The position numbers and the translations under genes are program-made. Below are positions 42,853 through 51,986 of a stretch of 64,000 nucleotides of DNA, piece after piece. The notes under the pieces are model-generated. The model worked only from the letters and a program-made list of their open reading frames with translations, ran no database searches and was not told the DNA's origin. Within the stretch, counting starts at the first letter, position 1. Each line of letters opens with the position of its first letter. Origin of the DNA: Cytobacillus oceanisediminis (GTDB taxonomy: Bacteria; Bacillota; Bacilli; Bacillales; Cytobacillaceae); assembly GCF_004366035.1 (NCBI RefSeq), contig NZ_SOEE01000009.1, positions 1 to 64,000 of the forward strand, read 5' to 3'.

Positions 42853-44149
42853 CTAAGCGGCCAGTTTTGCCTTCTTTGATCCTGCCAAGTGAGGGATGTC
42901 TTTTAACATCTTTTCTTCACTAAATTCAAATTGCTTTTTACTTATACTGAAGAAAATACGAATCAATTTATTACACAAAGCGATAAGGGACTGCATCTTC
43001 TTTAGCGGGTTGTCCGGCCGTTGTGTAAAGTACGCATGCAGGGCCTTAAAAGCTGAATTTTTGGCAACTAGAATCATGCAAACCCTAAACAACAGAGCCC
43101 TTAGCTTCTTCCGACCTCTCTTGGAGATAGTGGTTTTTCCTTTGTGCTTTCCAGACGTATTTTCCTTCAGACTCAAGCCAGCCAATTTAATTATTTGTCG
43201 GGGGTGAGTGTACTCACGTAGGTCACCTACTTCCGCAAAGAAACCAGCGACTGTATCTCTTCCAACACCCTTGATAGCTAACATTTGGGCTACACCTGGG
43301 ATTTCATCAAGCAGGGAATCTATTTTTCCGTCCAATTCTTCGAATTCCTTCTGAATCAATTCATATTTAGCCAGAAGAGTTTTCAGCTCCATTTTTGCCA
43401 TCTCAGAGCCTTGGCGAAGTCCGATGGACTGACTCGCTGCTTGCTTTAACTCCCTAATCTTATTAGCACCTACACTTCTTTTTACGGATTTTCTTAAATG
43501 GATAAGCAATTCATCTTCTGTGAAATTTGCTATTTCATGCGGTAGAGCATAAAGCCGTAAGAATTGTAATGCAGCCTTACCCTCCCACTTCTTAAAGACC
43601 TTAAGGAATTCCGGAAAATACCGGTCAATCCAATTATGCACCTGGCCCTGGACCGTTTGAAGGTCCTCGGTTAAAAGATCGCGTATTTTCTTTGCCACAC
43701 GGAGTTCGGCATAAACACCTTGCGGTATGGTAGGTTCGGCGTATCTTCCGTCCTTGACCAGTTGGGCAATGACCTTGGCATCTTTTACATCATTTTTAGT
43801 TGGAGAATTATCATCAAGTTCCTTGCTTTTCTTGACGTGCAAGGGATTTACAGCTACAAACTTTATCTCGTTCTCTTTTAAAATGTGAGCCAGGTTAAAC
43901 CAATAATGACCTGTTGGCTCCATACCGACAATCACTTTCTCCATACTATGTGTTTTCTTCGTTTCCGAAATCCAATGAAGAAAATGCTCAAAACCTTCTT
44001 TTGTATTTTCAAAATAACAAGGGGATCCAAACTCCGTTCCCCTGAAATCCTGGGCACGTGCCACATGCTTGAATTTCGCGATATCCACCCCTATAATCAG
44101 GGTGTAAGGAGTAATTTGAGCAATCTTCTTATTCTGGGTTATAATTCAT
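42853..44149 (-). pseudogene. IS110-family transposase with a frameshift at codon 5
   Basis: From the ATG after CCAGGAGGC the frame reads Met-Asn-Tyr-Asn and then stops because of one extra C; removing it gives MNYN-QNKKIAQITPYTLIIGVD and a complete 431-residue transposase. Visible parts are GVDIAKFKHVARAQDFRG with the first catalytic Asp, KVIVGMEPTGHYWFNLA, NDVKDAKVIAQLVKDG with further acidic residues, and the Tnp_20 domain (DEIPGVAQMLAIKGVGRDTV, LAGLSLKENTSGKHKG). As written only a GTG at 44088 opens the main frame, lacking about 20 residues. It may be a sequence error or a recently dead element. Confidence 0.82.
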
Positions 44150-44242
44150 TTTAAAGCCTCCTGGTATTTGAGTAATGTCCTTTTCGCTTCCCGGCTTCAG
44201 GACTCTCTCATTCTACCAAGAGGTTATTTTCTTGTTCAAACT

Positions 44243-44300
44243 CCATTTTCCTTCATTACAGGAATGCTGCCCCTTTTGCTGAATTTTGAAAAAACTGCTC
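44243..44300 (+). repeat. dispersed hairpin repeat, copy 32 (right extension only)
   Basis: Extension end ttcattacaggaatgctgcccc followed by ttttgctgaattttgaaaaaactgc; it abuts the upstream flank of the IS110 element. Confidence 0.55.
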
Positions 44301-44431
44301 GTTTTTTCAACTAGCATCTCCGAAAAAGTAAAGACAATTTTATTGAGTTTCTAAAATATCTTCTCCAAAGCCGTATAATTCTTCAATATACAATCGTCTA
44401 TTTAGTATATTGACAGTAGGAGGAATTTTTC

Positions 44432-45370
44432 ATGAAACCAATTGATCACATTACCAAGGATATTGTAGATGAAACCAGGAAGGCAAGAAGTGAATTTTTT
44501 GAAATAATCTCTGACTATTCAACTGATTTATGGAATTATTGTAAATATCTCACCGGCTCCCCTTGGGATGGTGAAGATCTATATCAAGAATCGATTATAA
44601 AAGCGTTTGGCCTTCTCCCTCAACGGTGGAGTGAAATAACCGACAAAAAACACTATTTATTTAGGGTTGCAACAAACACTTGGATCGACCTATGCAGAAA
44701 GCTAAAGCGGGAAGTAGGATTATTAGATGAAGTATCTGAAGCTAACGAAGATTTCTCGAATCCTCTATTATTGGAAGAGGTCTTAATATCATTGGATGAT
44801 ATATTGACACCTAAACAACTTGCCGCATTTCTATTATTAAATATTTTTCAATTTAGTGCTGAAGAAGTAGCCGGTATCGTACAAAGCACTCCTGGAGGGG
44901 TCTATTCTTCAGTACAACGGGCGAAAAGAAAAATAGCTTCTTTTGATTTTACTCAAACAAAATCTGGTCTGTATAGCCAAGAAAAAAATGTAACGATTCA
45001 ATCATACTTAGAAGCATTTAATAAGGGAGATTTAGACGGCATGTTAGAACTATTTAGTGTTCAAGCACAGAATGAAGCCTATTTGGGTTTTCAAGAATTT
45101 TCTAAAGATGAGATGATAAAAGGCTCTCTAAGGTTTGGTCTACCCGGTCATAGAGCTGATGAATTGATTCTATGGAATAAACCAGTTATCGTTGTGTTTG
45201 CTGATGGAGAACAAGGACCAGAAATTCACGATATTCAAGTACAAGAGATTGAAAATGGAAAAATAGTAAACCATAAAAGTTATTTCTTTAGAAAAGAATT
45301 TATTTTGGCTGCCGCTAAAGAGCTTGGAGTAAAAGCGCAGTTAAAAAAGCCACCGGTGGATTGGATCTAA
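44432..45370 (+). CDS. ECF-type RNA polymerase sigma factor with SnoaL-like C-terminus
   Basis: The 312-residue protein has a sigma-70 region 2 (LWNYCKYLTGSPWDGEDLYQ, then ESIIKAFG; about 33-60), a region 4 helix-turn-helix (QFSAEEVAGIVQSTPGGVYS) and a C-terminal NTF2/SnoaL-like domain (VTIQSYLEAFNKGDLDGMLE onward). This is the plan of SigJ/ECF41-like sigma factors, in which the C-terminal domain itself controls activity and no separate anti-sigma gene is needed. ECF41 targets are often a neighbouring carboxymuconolactone decarboxylase or YCII-type gene; none adjoins it here. GTAGGAGGAATTTTTC precedes the ATG. Confidence 0.88.
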   Translation: MKPIDHITKDIVDETRKARSEFFEIISDYSTDLWNYCKYLTGSPWDGEDLYQESIIKAFGLLPQRWSEITDKKHYLFRVATNTWIDLCRKLKREVGLLDEVSEANEDFSNPLLLEEVLISLDDILTPKQLAAFLLLNIFQFSAEEVAGIVQSTPGGVYSSVQRAKRKIASFDFTQTKSGLYSQEKNVTIQSYLEAFNKGDLDGMLELFSVQAQNEAYLGFQEFSKDEMIKGSLRFGLPGHRADELILWNKPVIVVFADGEQGPEIHDIQVQEIENGKIVNHKSYFFRKEFILAAAKELGVKAQLKKPPVDWI

Positions 45371-45476
45371 GCATTAAGGGGTGACATTTGTTATCCCTTG
45401 TTTCATCTTAAATAAATGCTTCGTTTCTATTTAGCCTTAGAATCATTAACCTTTTAATTTATAGAGCATGCTTTAT

Positions 45477-45537
45477 TATTCAACTAATCTTCCCAGTTAG
45501 CATAATAGAAAAAAGCTGCCTTATGACCAGTCTGCAA
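45477..45537 (+). repeat. dispersed hairpin repeat, copy 33
   Basis: Left part ttattcaactaatcttcccagttagcataatag and hairpin start AGCTGCC; the right half is lost at the stop codon of the SRPBCC gene (45538). Confidence 0.65.
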
Positions 45538-46014
45538 TTATTCAACAAAGATAGCTAGATTCTCCAATGTTGATTTTAAACCGATGTCATGATCTTCTTT
45601 GCGTATTCCTTTAGGAACATTTTCACAAATAACAGTGACTCTTGTGCCTTCTGTGATGGATTCAAAAAGCCACTTCTGTGTCATTTCACCAGCGAATTCT
45701 GGAGATTCAGATTCAAATATTATTAATTGTACAATCCATTTGTCAGGAACCAACTCTAAAAACTTCCCTTGGTATACATCAGTGTTTTCCGAGGTTTTTC
45801 CAGATGATGGTTTGCCTTCTTCATAGGTAAGGGTCATTTTGTAAGTTCCACCTTCACGAGGGTCAAAATTGTCAATATGACCTGACATACCTTTAGGCGG
45901 GAGCCATGAAACTAATGATTTCGGATTTAGGAATGCCTGATAGATAGTTTTTGGTTCTGCCATAATGATTCTCGAAGCTGTATCTCTTCTATTGTCACAA
46001 GCTGCATTTTTCAT
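45538..46014 (-). CDS. SRPBCC/AHSA1-family protein
   Basis: The 158-residue protein is an AHSA1 (activator-of-Hsp90-ATPase-like) START-fold protein: RRDTASRIIMAEPKTIYQAF, NPKSLVSWLPPKGMSG, FDPREGGTYKMTLTYEE and a final long helix. Bacterial members bind hydrophobic ligands in a deep cavity; the ligand is unknown. AAGGAGGC lies 13 bases before the ATG. It is a single gene followed by a repeat. Confidence 0.85.
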   Translation of the reverse strand: MKNAACDNRRDTASRIIMAEPKTIYQAFLNPKSLVSWLPPKGMSGHIDNFDPREGGTYKMTLTYEEGKPSSGKTSENTDVYQGKFLELVPDKWIVQLIIFESESPEFAGEMTQKWLFESITEGTRVTVICENVPKGIRKEDHDIGLKSTLENLAIFVE

Positions 46015-46452
46015 AATAAAGCCAAGCCTCCTTAGACCTTTAGTTTAGACCCTTTTTCAGGTTAAACACATGTAAATAAGATTATTTCCTTTTCCTATGA
46101 AACGAGTATTACAGCTTAACTTACTTTTAAGTTAACCTGGGTTTCTACAAACACTTCCACTTGTGTTTGTATAATTCCTTCTTTCACTAATCTGCCCCTT
46201 TACAGGTATTAGGTATGGAACAGTCATTTCATTGGTCCCTCTTCCATAAGCTGCATATAAGAGTGTCACTCTGCAAATAATAGTTTTTAATTACCAATCG
46301 AAGTGGAACGTGATTGTAAACCTAATTTTTTCATTGGTAAAATCCTCTTTAGAATTAAGTTAAGGAGATCGTTATCTCATATGACTAAACTTAAACAGTT
46401 ATTATGATTTGAATCGGGACACTCCTTATTCAGCCTGACGGTGGGGGAACAA
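46015..46452 (+). other. intergenic region upstream of gerC-like gene
   Basis: No gene is seen. It holds repeat fragment copy 34 and a 13 bp palindrome AGAGTGTCACTCT at 46260-46272. Confidence 0.4.
46181..46212 (+). repeat. dispersed hairpin repeat, copy 34 (left end only)
   Basis: Only ttctttcactaatctgcccctttacagg remains, without the central hairpin. Confidence 0.5.
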
Positions 46453-47508
46453 ATGAAAAAGCTTATCTTAATATGCCTGTCTTTGCTACTTTCAGGCTGT
46501 GTGAAAAAAGAAATAATTGATGATATTAATATTGAAGTAGGGGTCGGCTACGATGCAGCAGAGGAGGAAAAAGATAAGTATAGGGGAACAGTTTTATTTC
46601 AGGAATTTCAGCCTGATAAAAGCGTAATTAATAGGACATTTTCTGGAAATGGAAAACTTCGGCAGGACCTTATTCTAGATATATCTAAACAATCATCAGA
46701 ACCAGTAGTCACTGGCGGATTAGCCCTTGCTATAATGGGAACTGAAATATCCAGAAAAGGGATTTATGATATTGTAGATTCTTTTCAGAGAGATGCAAGT
46801 ATAGGGTCACGAGTATTTGTTGCTACAGCGGAGGGAACAGCAGAAGACTTGCTTAAAGGCGAATATGGAACCCTAGGAAATTCAACCTATATCCATAATC
46901 TTATACAGCATAATATTGACCATCGGGATGTGCCCAAAACCAACTTGCACATTCTTATCCGTGATTATTTTCAGAAAGGTAAGGATCCCTTTCTGCCCCG
47001 CCTAAAGAAAGTTGGGAATGATAAAGTTGGAATAAGCGGAATTAGCCTTTTCCAAAACGATAAAGAAGTAGACATCCTCCCTGTGAAAGATATGTTCTTT
47101 TTTAAATTGCTGGTAGATAAGTATAGTGAAGGAAACTTCGATGTAAAGCTAAAAAAGGGAGATAACGCTGCTGTAAAGAGCATAAGGTCAAGCCATAAAA
47201 TCAGGTTGACTGATAACTACGCTTCCATATCCATTAAAATTGAAGGCATTATACGTGAGTATACGGGAGAAGATTTAGCCCCTAACGTTGGTGATATTGA
47301 AAAAAATCTGGAGAGGAAAATTGAAAAGGAATGCTTAAGGCTATTAAAACAATTTCAGGATCTCGGAATTGACCCGGTTGGGCTGGGTCAAAAGAAAAAA
47401 ACCATGAATCGGAACTTTGACTTTAAAAAATGGTTAGATGAATACAAAACTTTAAGCTTTGAGGTTAAATGTGATGTAGTAATTAAAGAAACAGGAGTTA
47501 TTGAATAG
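46453..47508 (+). CDS. Ger(x)C-family spore germination lipoprotein
   Basis: The start MKKLILICLSLLLSGC follows GGGGGAAC; a GTG four codons earlier lies inside that site. The 351-residue protein has a lipobox (LLSGC, Cys16) and the GerAC-type layout: an N-terminal DDINIEVGVGYDAA region, TGGLALAIMGTEIS, and a C-terminal domain ending in LSFEVKCDVVIKETGVIE. GerC subunits sit on the spore inner membrane with GerA and GerB partners in a nutrient receptor. No gerA or gerB gene adjoins it, so it is an orphan in this window. Confidence 0.85.
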   Translation: MKKLILICLSLLLSGCVKKEIIDDINIEVGVGYDAAEEEKDKYRGTVLFQEFQPDKSVINRTFSGNGKLRQDLILDISKQSSEPVVTGGLALAIMGTEISRKGIYDIVDSFQRDASIGSRVFVATAEGTAEDLLKGEYGTLGNSTYIHNLIQHNIDHRDVPKTNLHILIRDYFQKGKDPFLPRLKKVGNDKVGISGISLFQNDKEVDILPVKDMFFFKLLVDKYSEGNFDVKLKKGDNAAVKSIRSSHKIRLTDNYASISIKIEGIIREYTGEDLAPNVGDIEKNLERKIEKECLRLLKQFQDLGIDPVGLGQKKKTMNRNFDFKKWLDEYKTLSFEVKCDVVIKETGVIE

Positions 47509-47524
47509 GAGCGGATATTAGGTC

Positions 47525-48100
47525 CGTCCTAGCTTTCTTTTCGAAAAACTCATCAAAGTGACTTGCTGTTGCTTTATCCGCCTCTTCCAATCCTGGCATA
47601 ACATATTCATGCTAGTTGAAATATCAGCATATCCTAATCTTTCGCTAATTACTTTTGCGTGAACTCTTCTTTTATGAGTAATGTTGCTGAAGTATGCCTA
47701 AGATCATGAAAGCAAATATGTTTAAAGGCATGTTTTTTGGTAAATCTTTGCCACCATTGGCCGATACTGCCTGACGGATAGGTTTTCTGAATTCTTTTCC
47801 AAAGATAAACTCTAGTTTCTTTAACATCTCAAGTAATTCTCTCGGACACTAACTGTTCAGTCTTTCCCTATTTTGATTGCTTTTATCTGTACGCCTTTGC
47901 CTTTGATCTCTGTAATAGGTTGCTCGATTCAAATAGTTCCTTTTTCAAGGTCAACATGTTTCCACTCAAGTCCAGCAAATTCACCTTCTCTAGCTCTTGT
48001 AAAACTGCCAAGAAGATGAGTGTTTTCAAGAATAACTTATCATCAAATATCTGCATTAACTGGCCAAGTTCTTCCTTTGAATAAACTTTAATGCCTCCTG
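47525..48100 (-). pseudogene. tyrosine recombinase (phage integrase) remnant
   Basis: Pieces in shifting frames spell the catalytic half of a Bacillus tyrosine recombinase: IKVYSKEELGQLMQIFDDKL, then GEFAGLEWKHVDLEKGTI, IEQPITEIKGKGVQIKAIK, WWQRFTKKHAFKHICFHDLR with HTSATLLI, VHAKVISERLGYADISTSMN, and a tail EEADKATASHFDEF. The Arg of AREGEFAGLEWKH and the HxLR..H motif are visible; the final Tyr region is damaged. Several frameshifts and a TGA inactivate it, and the N-terminal DNA-binding part is missing where repeat copy 35 begins. Confidence 0.75.
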
Positions 48101-48102
48101 GT

Positions 48103-48160
48103 ATTCCTTTATTACAGGAATGCTGCCCCGTTTGTTGAATAAGAAAACGATAGAAGGCAA
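48103..48160 (+). repeat. dispersed hairpin repeat, copy 35 (right extension and left end)
   Basis: Extension ctttattacaggaatgctgccccg runs into tttgttgaataagaaaacg. It abuts the truncated 5' side of the integrase remnant. Confidence 0.65.
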
Positions 48161-48436
48161 CCCTTTGCACCTGCACAGTCACTTCTTCCAGGTCCTAAGC
48201 AAGAATGGAAACCCTGTTAACAGGCAATTGACTAATTCACTGTCACGATCTTCATCACGCATCAGCTGGAATGGTTAAATAAGACGGATTTAAGCCAAGA
48301 TTTACACCTGACCCAAATGCCAATTATAAACCTGAATAGCAGGATCTCATTTATATTTTTTCAGGCACTGATGAGGTTTCCTTCATCGGAAAGAAGCAGG
48401 ATGTATCACCTAATGGTTCAGCAAAGTATTAAAAGA
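48161..48436 (+). other. intergenic region with possible coding remnant
   Basis: Plus-strand frames give FTPDPNANYKPE, a stop, then QDLIYIFSGTDEVSFIGKKQ and DVSPNGSAKY, which may be the 3' end of a lost gene. No start or ribosome site is seen. Confidence 0.25.
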
Positions 48437-48470
48437 TAGCCTCCTTATGTCTGTAAGGAGGCTGTTAACT
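48437..48470 (-). terminator. intrinsic terminator of the monooxygenase-like gene
   Basis: Arms AGCCTCCTTA (48438-48447) and TAAGGAGGCT (48454-48463); the minus strand continues ATCTTTTAATAC. Confidence 0.7.
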
Positions 48471-48480
48471 AAAACACCAA

Positions 48481-48774
48481 TTAAAGAGGAACGATTTCAA
48501 AATGTTCAACTGCAGGAAACGGATCATAAAAATGGTGCAGCTGTCTTTTCCATTCTTGATACTCTTTCGATTGTCTAAACCCAACTGTATGGGCCTCTAA
48601 TGATTCCCACTTTACAAGCAATAAATATTTTCCCTTAACTTCCATACATCTCTGGAGCTCGTGAGATATGTACCCTTTCATGGAAGCAATAATTTTTGAT
48701 GCTTCACAAAAGGCTTGTTCATATTCCTCCTCCATCCCTTCTTTTACTTGCAGCATGACTGCTTCTAAAATCAT
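48481..48774 (-). CDS. antibiotic biosynthesis monooxygenase-like (ABM) protein
   Basis: The start MILEAVMLQVKEG follows AAAGGGGATA. The 97-residue protein has the dimeric ferredoxin-like ABM fold: VMLQVKEGMEEEYEQAFCEA, MKGYISHELQRCMEVKGKYL with the typical His, LLVKWESLEAHTVGFRQSKE, and a C-terminal HFYDPFPAVEHFEIV strand. Family members include quinone monooxygenases and heme-degrading IsdG/HmoB-type enzymes; the Asn-Trp-His set of IsdG is not complete. A repeat fragment and hairpin follow the gene. Confidence 0.85.
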   Translation of the reverse strand: MILEAVMLQVKEGMEEEYEQAFCEASKIIASMKGYISHELQRCMEVKGKYLLLVKWESLEAHTVGFRQSKEYQEWKRQLHHFYDPFPAVEHFEIVPL

Positions 48775-49515
48775 GTAAAATATCCCCTTTCCTAGATTGT
48801 TCATATACAAGATAGCTCCCGATTACTAATTAATGATTACAAGAAAATGTTTTGGGCAGCTGGTCTTGCAAAAAAACACCCGTAAGCATTTCCTCACAAT
48901 TTAATTAATTTTCACACTTTATTTATTAAAGGAATGCCGCCCTCTAAGTATAATAAAAAGCGATTCCTCCATTATGAAAACTCACCCCTTATGTTAATAA
49001 AAATGAAAATTTCAATTTTCACTAAACCATTTGCGTAATTGATTTATATCGGCTTGATGATACCTGCTATGGTCTGCTATATGCCATATCCCACATTGGA
49101 TAACCTGTCCCGGCTATTCAAAAAGGCAAGCTGCCATTTGGACGCAGATCGAAACCTTATACCAAATACGGGTCCGGGATGATTCGTATTGGGACATTTT
49201 CCAGCGCAAAAACTCATTCGCTCCCTACATGATCAGAGTTTTTTTGAAGAAATTACCTTGAAGATTGATTTTGAACTTTTGCTTGGTGATTAAACTCCTT
49301 CAATAAGAGAGTTCACTGCTAACAGACCCCTTTGAGAGGCGAGTCTCAAAAGGGGCAGATTCTATATGCAGCAAAGTAAACACATCAGACCTGGTTAGAT
49401 AATGTTTTTCTTTTAACTGATTGCATTTTTAATTTGCTTGGATTTCTCATCCACGCTTTACCCCTCCTTTCAAATATAATTGTCATTTCTAAAATTGCAA
49501 ATTATTGATTTACTA
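48775..49515 (+). other. long gene-free stretch
   Basis: I can support no gene. A plus-strand frame around 49100-49305 reads DNLSRLFKKASCHLDADRNL, IPNTGPG, a stop, FVLGHFPAQKLIRSLHDQSF and FEEITLKIDFELLLGD, perhaps a remnant. A hairpin CCCCTTTGAGA/TCTCAAAAGGGG lies at 49327-49355. Repeat fragments lie at 48853-48965. Confidence 0.4.
48853..48965 (+). repeat. dispersed hairpin repeat, copy 36 (degenerate)
   Basis: The hairpin 3' arm gggcagctggtcttgc, right end aaaacacccgtaagc, extension tttcctcacaattt and aaaggaatgccgccctctaag are recognisable. Confidence 0.55.
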
Positions 49516-49517
49516 AT

Positions 49518-49558
49518 AAAAAAAAGCAACATCCCAACCAAAGTTGAAATGTTGCCAG
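49518..49558 (-). terminator. intrinsic terminator of the BCCT gene
   Basis: Minus-strand arms GCAACAT (inner CAAC/GTTG support) and ATGTTGC are followed by TTTTTTTTATT. Confidence 0.8.
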
Positions 49559-49573
49559 TTTAATAAATATTGT

Positions 49574-51121
49574 TTATCCGGTTTCCTGAACATCCTTTTT
49601 GCTTTGCTTTTCCTTCCGATTCATTCTAATCTGACCTAGTCCGAGCTCTTTTGCTTCCTGTTTTAAAGATTTTAGTAAGCTGACTACCATTAACACCAAA
49701 ATGACTGAAAATGGAAGAGCTGCGATGATCATGGTGTTTTGAAGAGCCTGCAGGCCACCAGAATAAAGGAGAGCAATCGCAATAATCGAGAGAAGAACTC
49801 CCCAAGTTACTTTTATCGGTGTACTTGGATTTTGCGATCCATTCGTTGTCATCATCCCTAAAACGAATGTACCAGAGTCAGCTGATGTCACAAAGAACGT
49901 AACAATGATCAAAATGGCTAACAGGGATATTGCCATGCTGAATGGAAACCCTTCTAACACGCCAAAAAGAGATTCCTCGGGAGCCAATGACGAAATTGAA
50001 AGCATCCCTGCAGATTCAGTGAAAATGGCCGTACCCCCAAAGGTTGTAAACCATATGAATCCAATTAGTGACGGAACGAGAAGAACACCTACAACAAACT
50101 CACGAATCGTTCGGCCTTTTGAGACCCTGGCAATAAACACACCAACAAAGGGAGACCAGGCAATCCACCATGCCCAATAAAAGATAGTCCACCCATTAAT
50201 CCAGCTGCGTCCCTCTTCGTTCAGGGGGGCAATCCGAAAACTCATGTTAATGAAGTTTTGCATATAAGCCCCAACCGTATCGGTAAATAAGTTAAGGATA
50301 AAAAGTGTAGGTCCCAAAATAAACACAATCAGGAAAAGGAGAGCCGCAAGCCCCATATTCATATTGCTTAGCACTTTAATCCCCTTGCTTAGACCTGTTA
50401 AAGCAGAAATCATAAATAAGACTGTCACAATGAGAATAATAATGGTTTGGTTTGTCATCGTACTAGGCACATCAAAAAGGTAGGAAAGCCCCCCGTTGAT
50501 TTGCATGGCACCAAATCCCAAAGAGGTAGAAACCCCTAAAACCGTTGCAATAACCGCAATGACATCAATTGCCTTTCCTACAGCCCCGTCCGAGTGTTTC
50601 CCAATCAGCGGCCTTAAGGTTCGGCTAATTAAACTCAGTTCCCCTTTTCTAAAAGTAAAATAAGCCAAAGCCATCGCAATCGAACCATAGATAGCCCATG
50701 CATGGATCCCATAGTGAAAGAAAGTAAACCTCATCGCATCCTTAATCCCCTGATCAGTACCCTCTTGGCCAGTAGGCGAACTAATCATGTAATGGCTGAT
50801 AGGTTCATAGGTGCCATAAAAAATTAACCCAATTCCGATTCCTGCACTAAAAAGCATCGCAAGCCAAGTTGGACGTGAAAACTCAGGCTTATCCTCCTGC
50901 TTCCCGAGCTTTATCCGGCCAACTGGACTTACTAATAAATAAAAACAGACGAACACAAATAACGAAACAATCACAAGGTAATACCACCCAAACGATTCCG
51001 TAATCACGCCTTGTGTACTGCTCGTGATCTTTTCTAACGATGCTGGCATTGTAATGCCCATAAGAACAAGACCAGCCATTATTGCTAGTGATACATAAAA
51101 AACAGTTGAAGCATTTTTCAT
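49574..51121 (-). CDS. BCCT-family betaine/choline/carnitine transporter
   Basis: This 515-residue, twelve-helix protein belongs to the BCCT family (OpuD, BetP, BetT). The signature region WTIFYWAWWIAWSPFVGVFI (about 313-332) holds the conserved Trp box; GIGIGLIFYGTYEPISHYM marks helix 3 with the substrate/sodium segment. It takes up compatible solutes such as glycine betaine with Na+ or H+. The charged C-terminal tail (RMNRKEKQSKKDVQETG) is short compared with osmosensing BetP. A strong terminator follows. No choline-oxidation genes adjoin it. Confidence 0.92.
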   Translation of the reverse strand: MKNASTVFYVSLAIMAGLVLMGITMPASLEKITSSTQGVITESFGWYYLVIVSLFVFVCFYLLVSPVGRIKLGKQEDKPEFSRPTWLAMLFSAGIGIGLIFYGTYEPISHYMISSPTGQEGTDQGIKDAMRFTFFHYGIHAWAIYGSIAMALAYFTFRKGELSLISRTLRPLIGKHSDGAVGKAIDVIAVIATVLGVSTSLGFGAMQINGGLSYLFDVPSTMTNQTIIILIVTVLFMISALTGLSKGIKVLSNMNMGLAALLFLIVFILGPTLFILNLFTDTVGAYMQNFINMSFRIAPLNEEGRSWINGWTIFYWAWWIAWSPFVGVFIARVSKGRTIREFVVGVLLVPSLIGFIWFTTFGGTAIFTESAGMLSISSLAPEESLFGVLEGFPFSMAISLLAILIIVTFFVTSADSGTFVLGMMTTNGSQNPSTPIKVTWGVLLSIIAIALLYSGGLQALQNTMIIAALPFSVILVLMVVSLLKSLKQEAKELGLGQIRMNRKEKQSKKDVQETG

Positions 51122-51986
51122 ATAAAGTTTTAACTCCCATCATTGATTTATTCGCAGAGGGTTACTTCGATTGGTGAACAAATCAAATGCAAAACAAGTG
51201 ATTCAAGTATTTTTTGTGAAGTAATACGAAAAGACCCCTTTGAAAATTGCGAAAATTCATTTATTATAAACTGATCATTCTTACTAACGTAAAATCACCA
51301 TTGTCCATCTTTTGGGTATGGGAAAAGTAGATAGATAAATACGGCAGAGGTATTTTGGTTATGAATTATTTTACGGGCTTGTTGGGGAATAATTAAATTT
51401 TAACAAAATGTACTGAACCAATCACATACGAAAAAGAGGCTTAAATAGGATTCTAGTCTTTCATTCCCTGCTTAGAAAGATTCTACTAGACATATTCTTA
51501 AAATAGCTCCCGGATCCTCTAGTACAGTCAATATTACAGGTGAAAACTTGATACGCGGTATAAAATCCTAATCTCACACGCTTAATTCTCATTTTCTCTT
51601 TCAAGATTTTCAAAGGTGAGTTTATTTGGAGCTCAATAAATAATTTTGAAGTGAGTACCAATCGCTTTGTCTGATTTCAGCAGATAAGTAAATATGGATA
51701 TTGGATTTCCTCTATTATTTTCAACTTCCGCTTATTAACTATGATTAAGAAACGCCCGCTTTCATTAGGAAATTGGGCTTTTCTTTTTATATCATTATTT
51801 AACAATATACTCGGCACCTTACCTCTAATGATGGCCAGGTTATTGGGTGAGGAACATTTGGTTATTCCGACATTTTCCAAAAACCGCTTTCGTAGTGTGA
51901 GTTTAGATTGACTGCTGGTTATAGAGTATTATTTCGTCTTGCAGATATTAAAGTAAACCAAATTGGGGCACAACATCTTCTTTCCG
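51122..51986 (+). other. long gene-free stretch
   Basis: No supported gene is seen in about 865 bases. Short open frames at 51461-51661 and 51677-51880 (minus) lack ribosome sites and recognisable sequence. It probably contains the BCCT promoter; no repeat copies are seen. Confidence 0.45.

Noticed and set aside
50..48965. The regularly recurring repeats might be a CRISPR array
   Set aside because: Units are 95-150 bp, separated by whole genes of varied size, with imperfect copies and no cas genes. This is a dispersed intergenic repeat, not a CRISPR array.
51461..51880. Two minus-strand frames of 66 and 67 codons between the BCCT and aminotransferase genes
   Set aside because: No ribosome sites, no recognisable family, no terminator; probably random open frames in AT-rich DNA.
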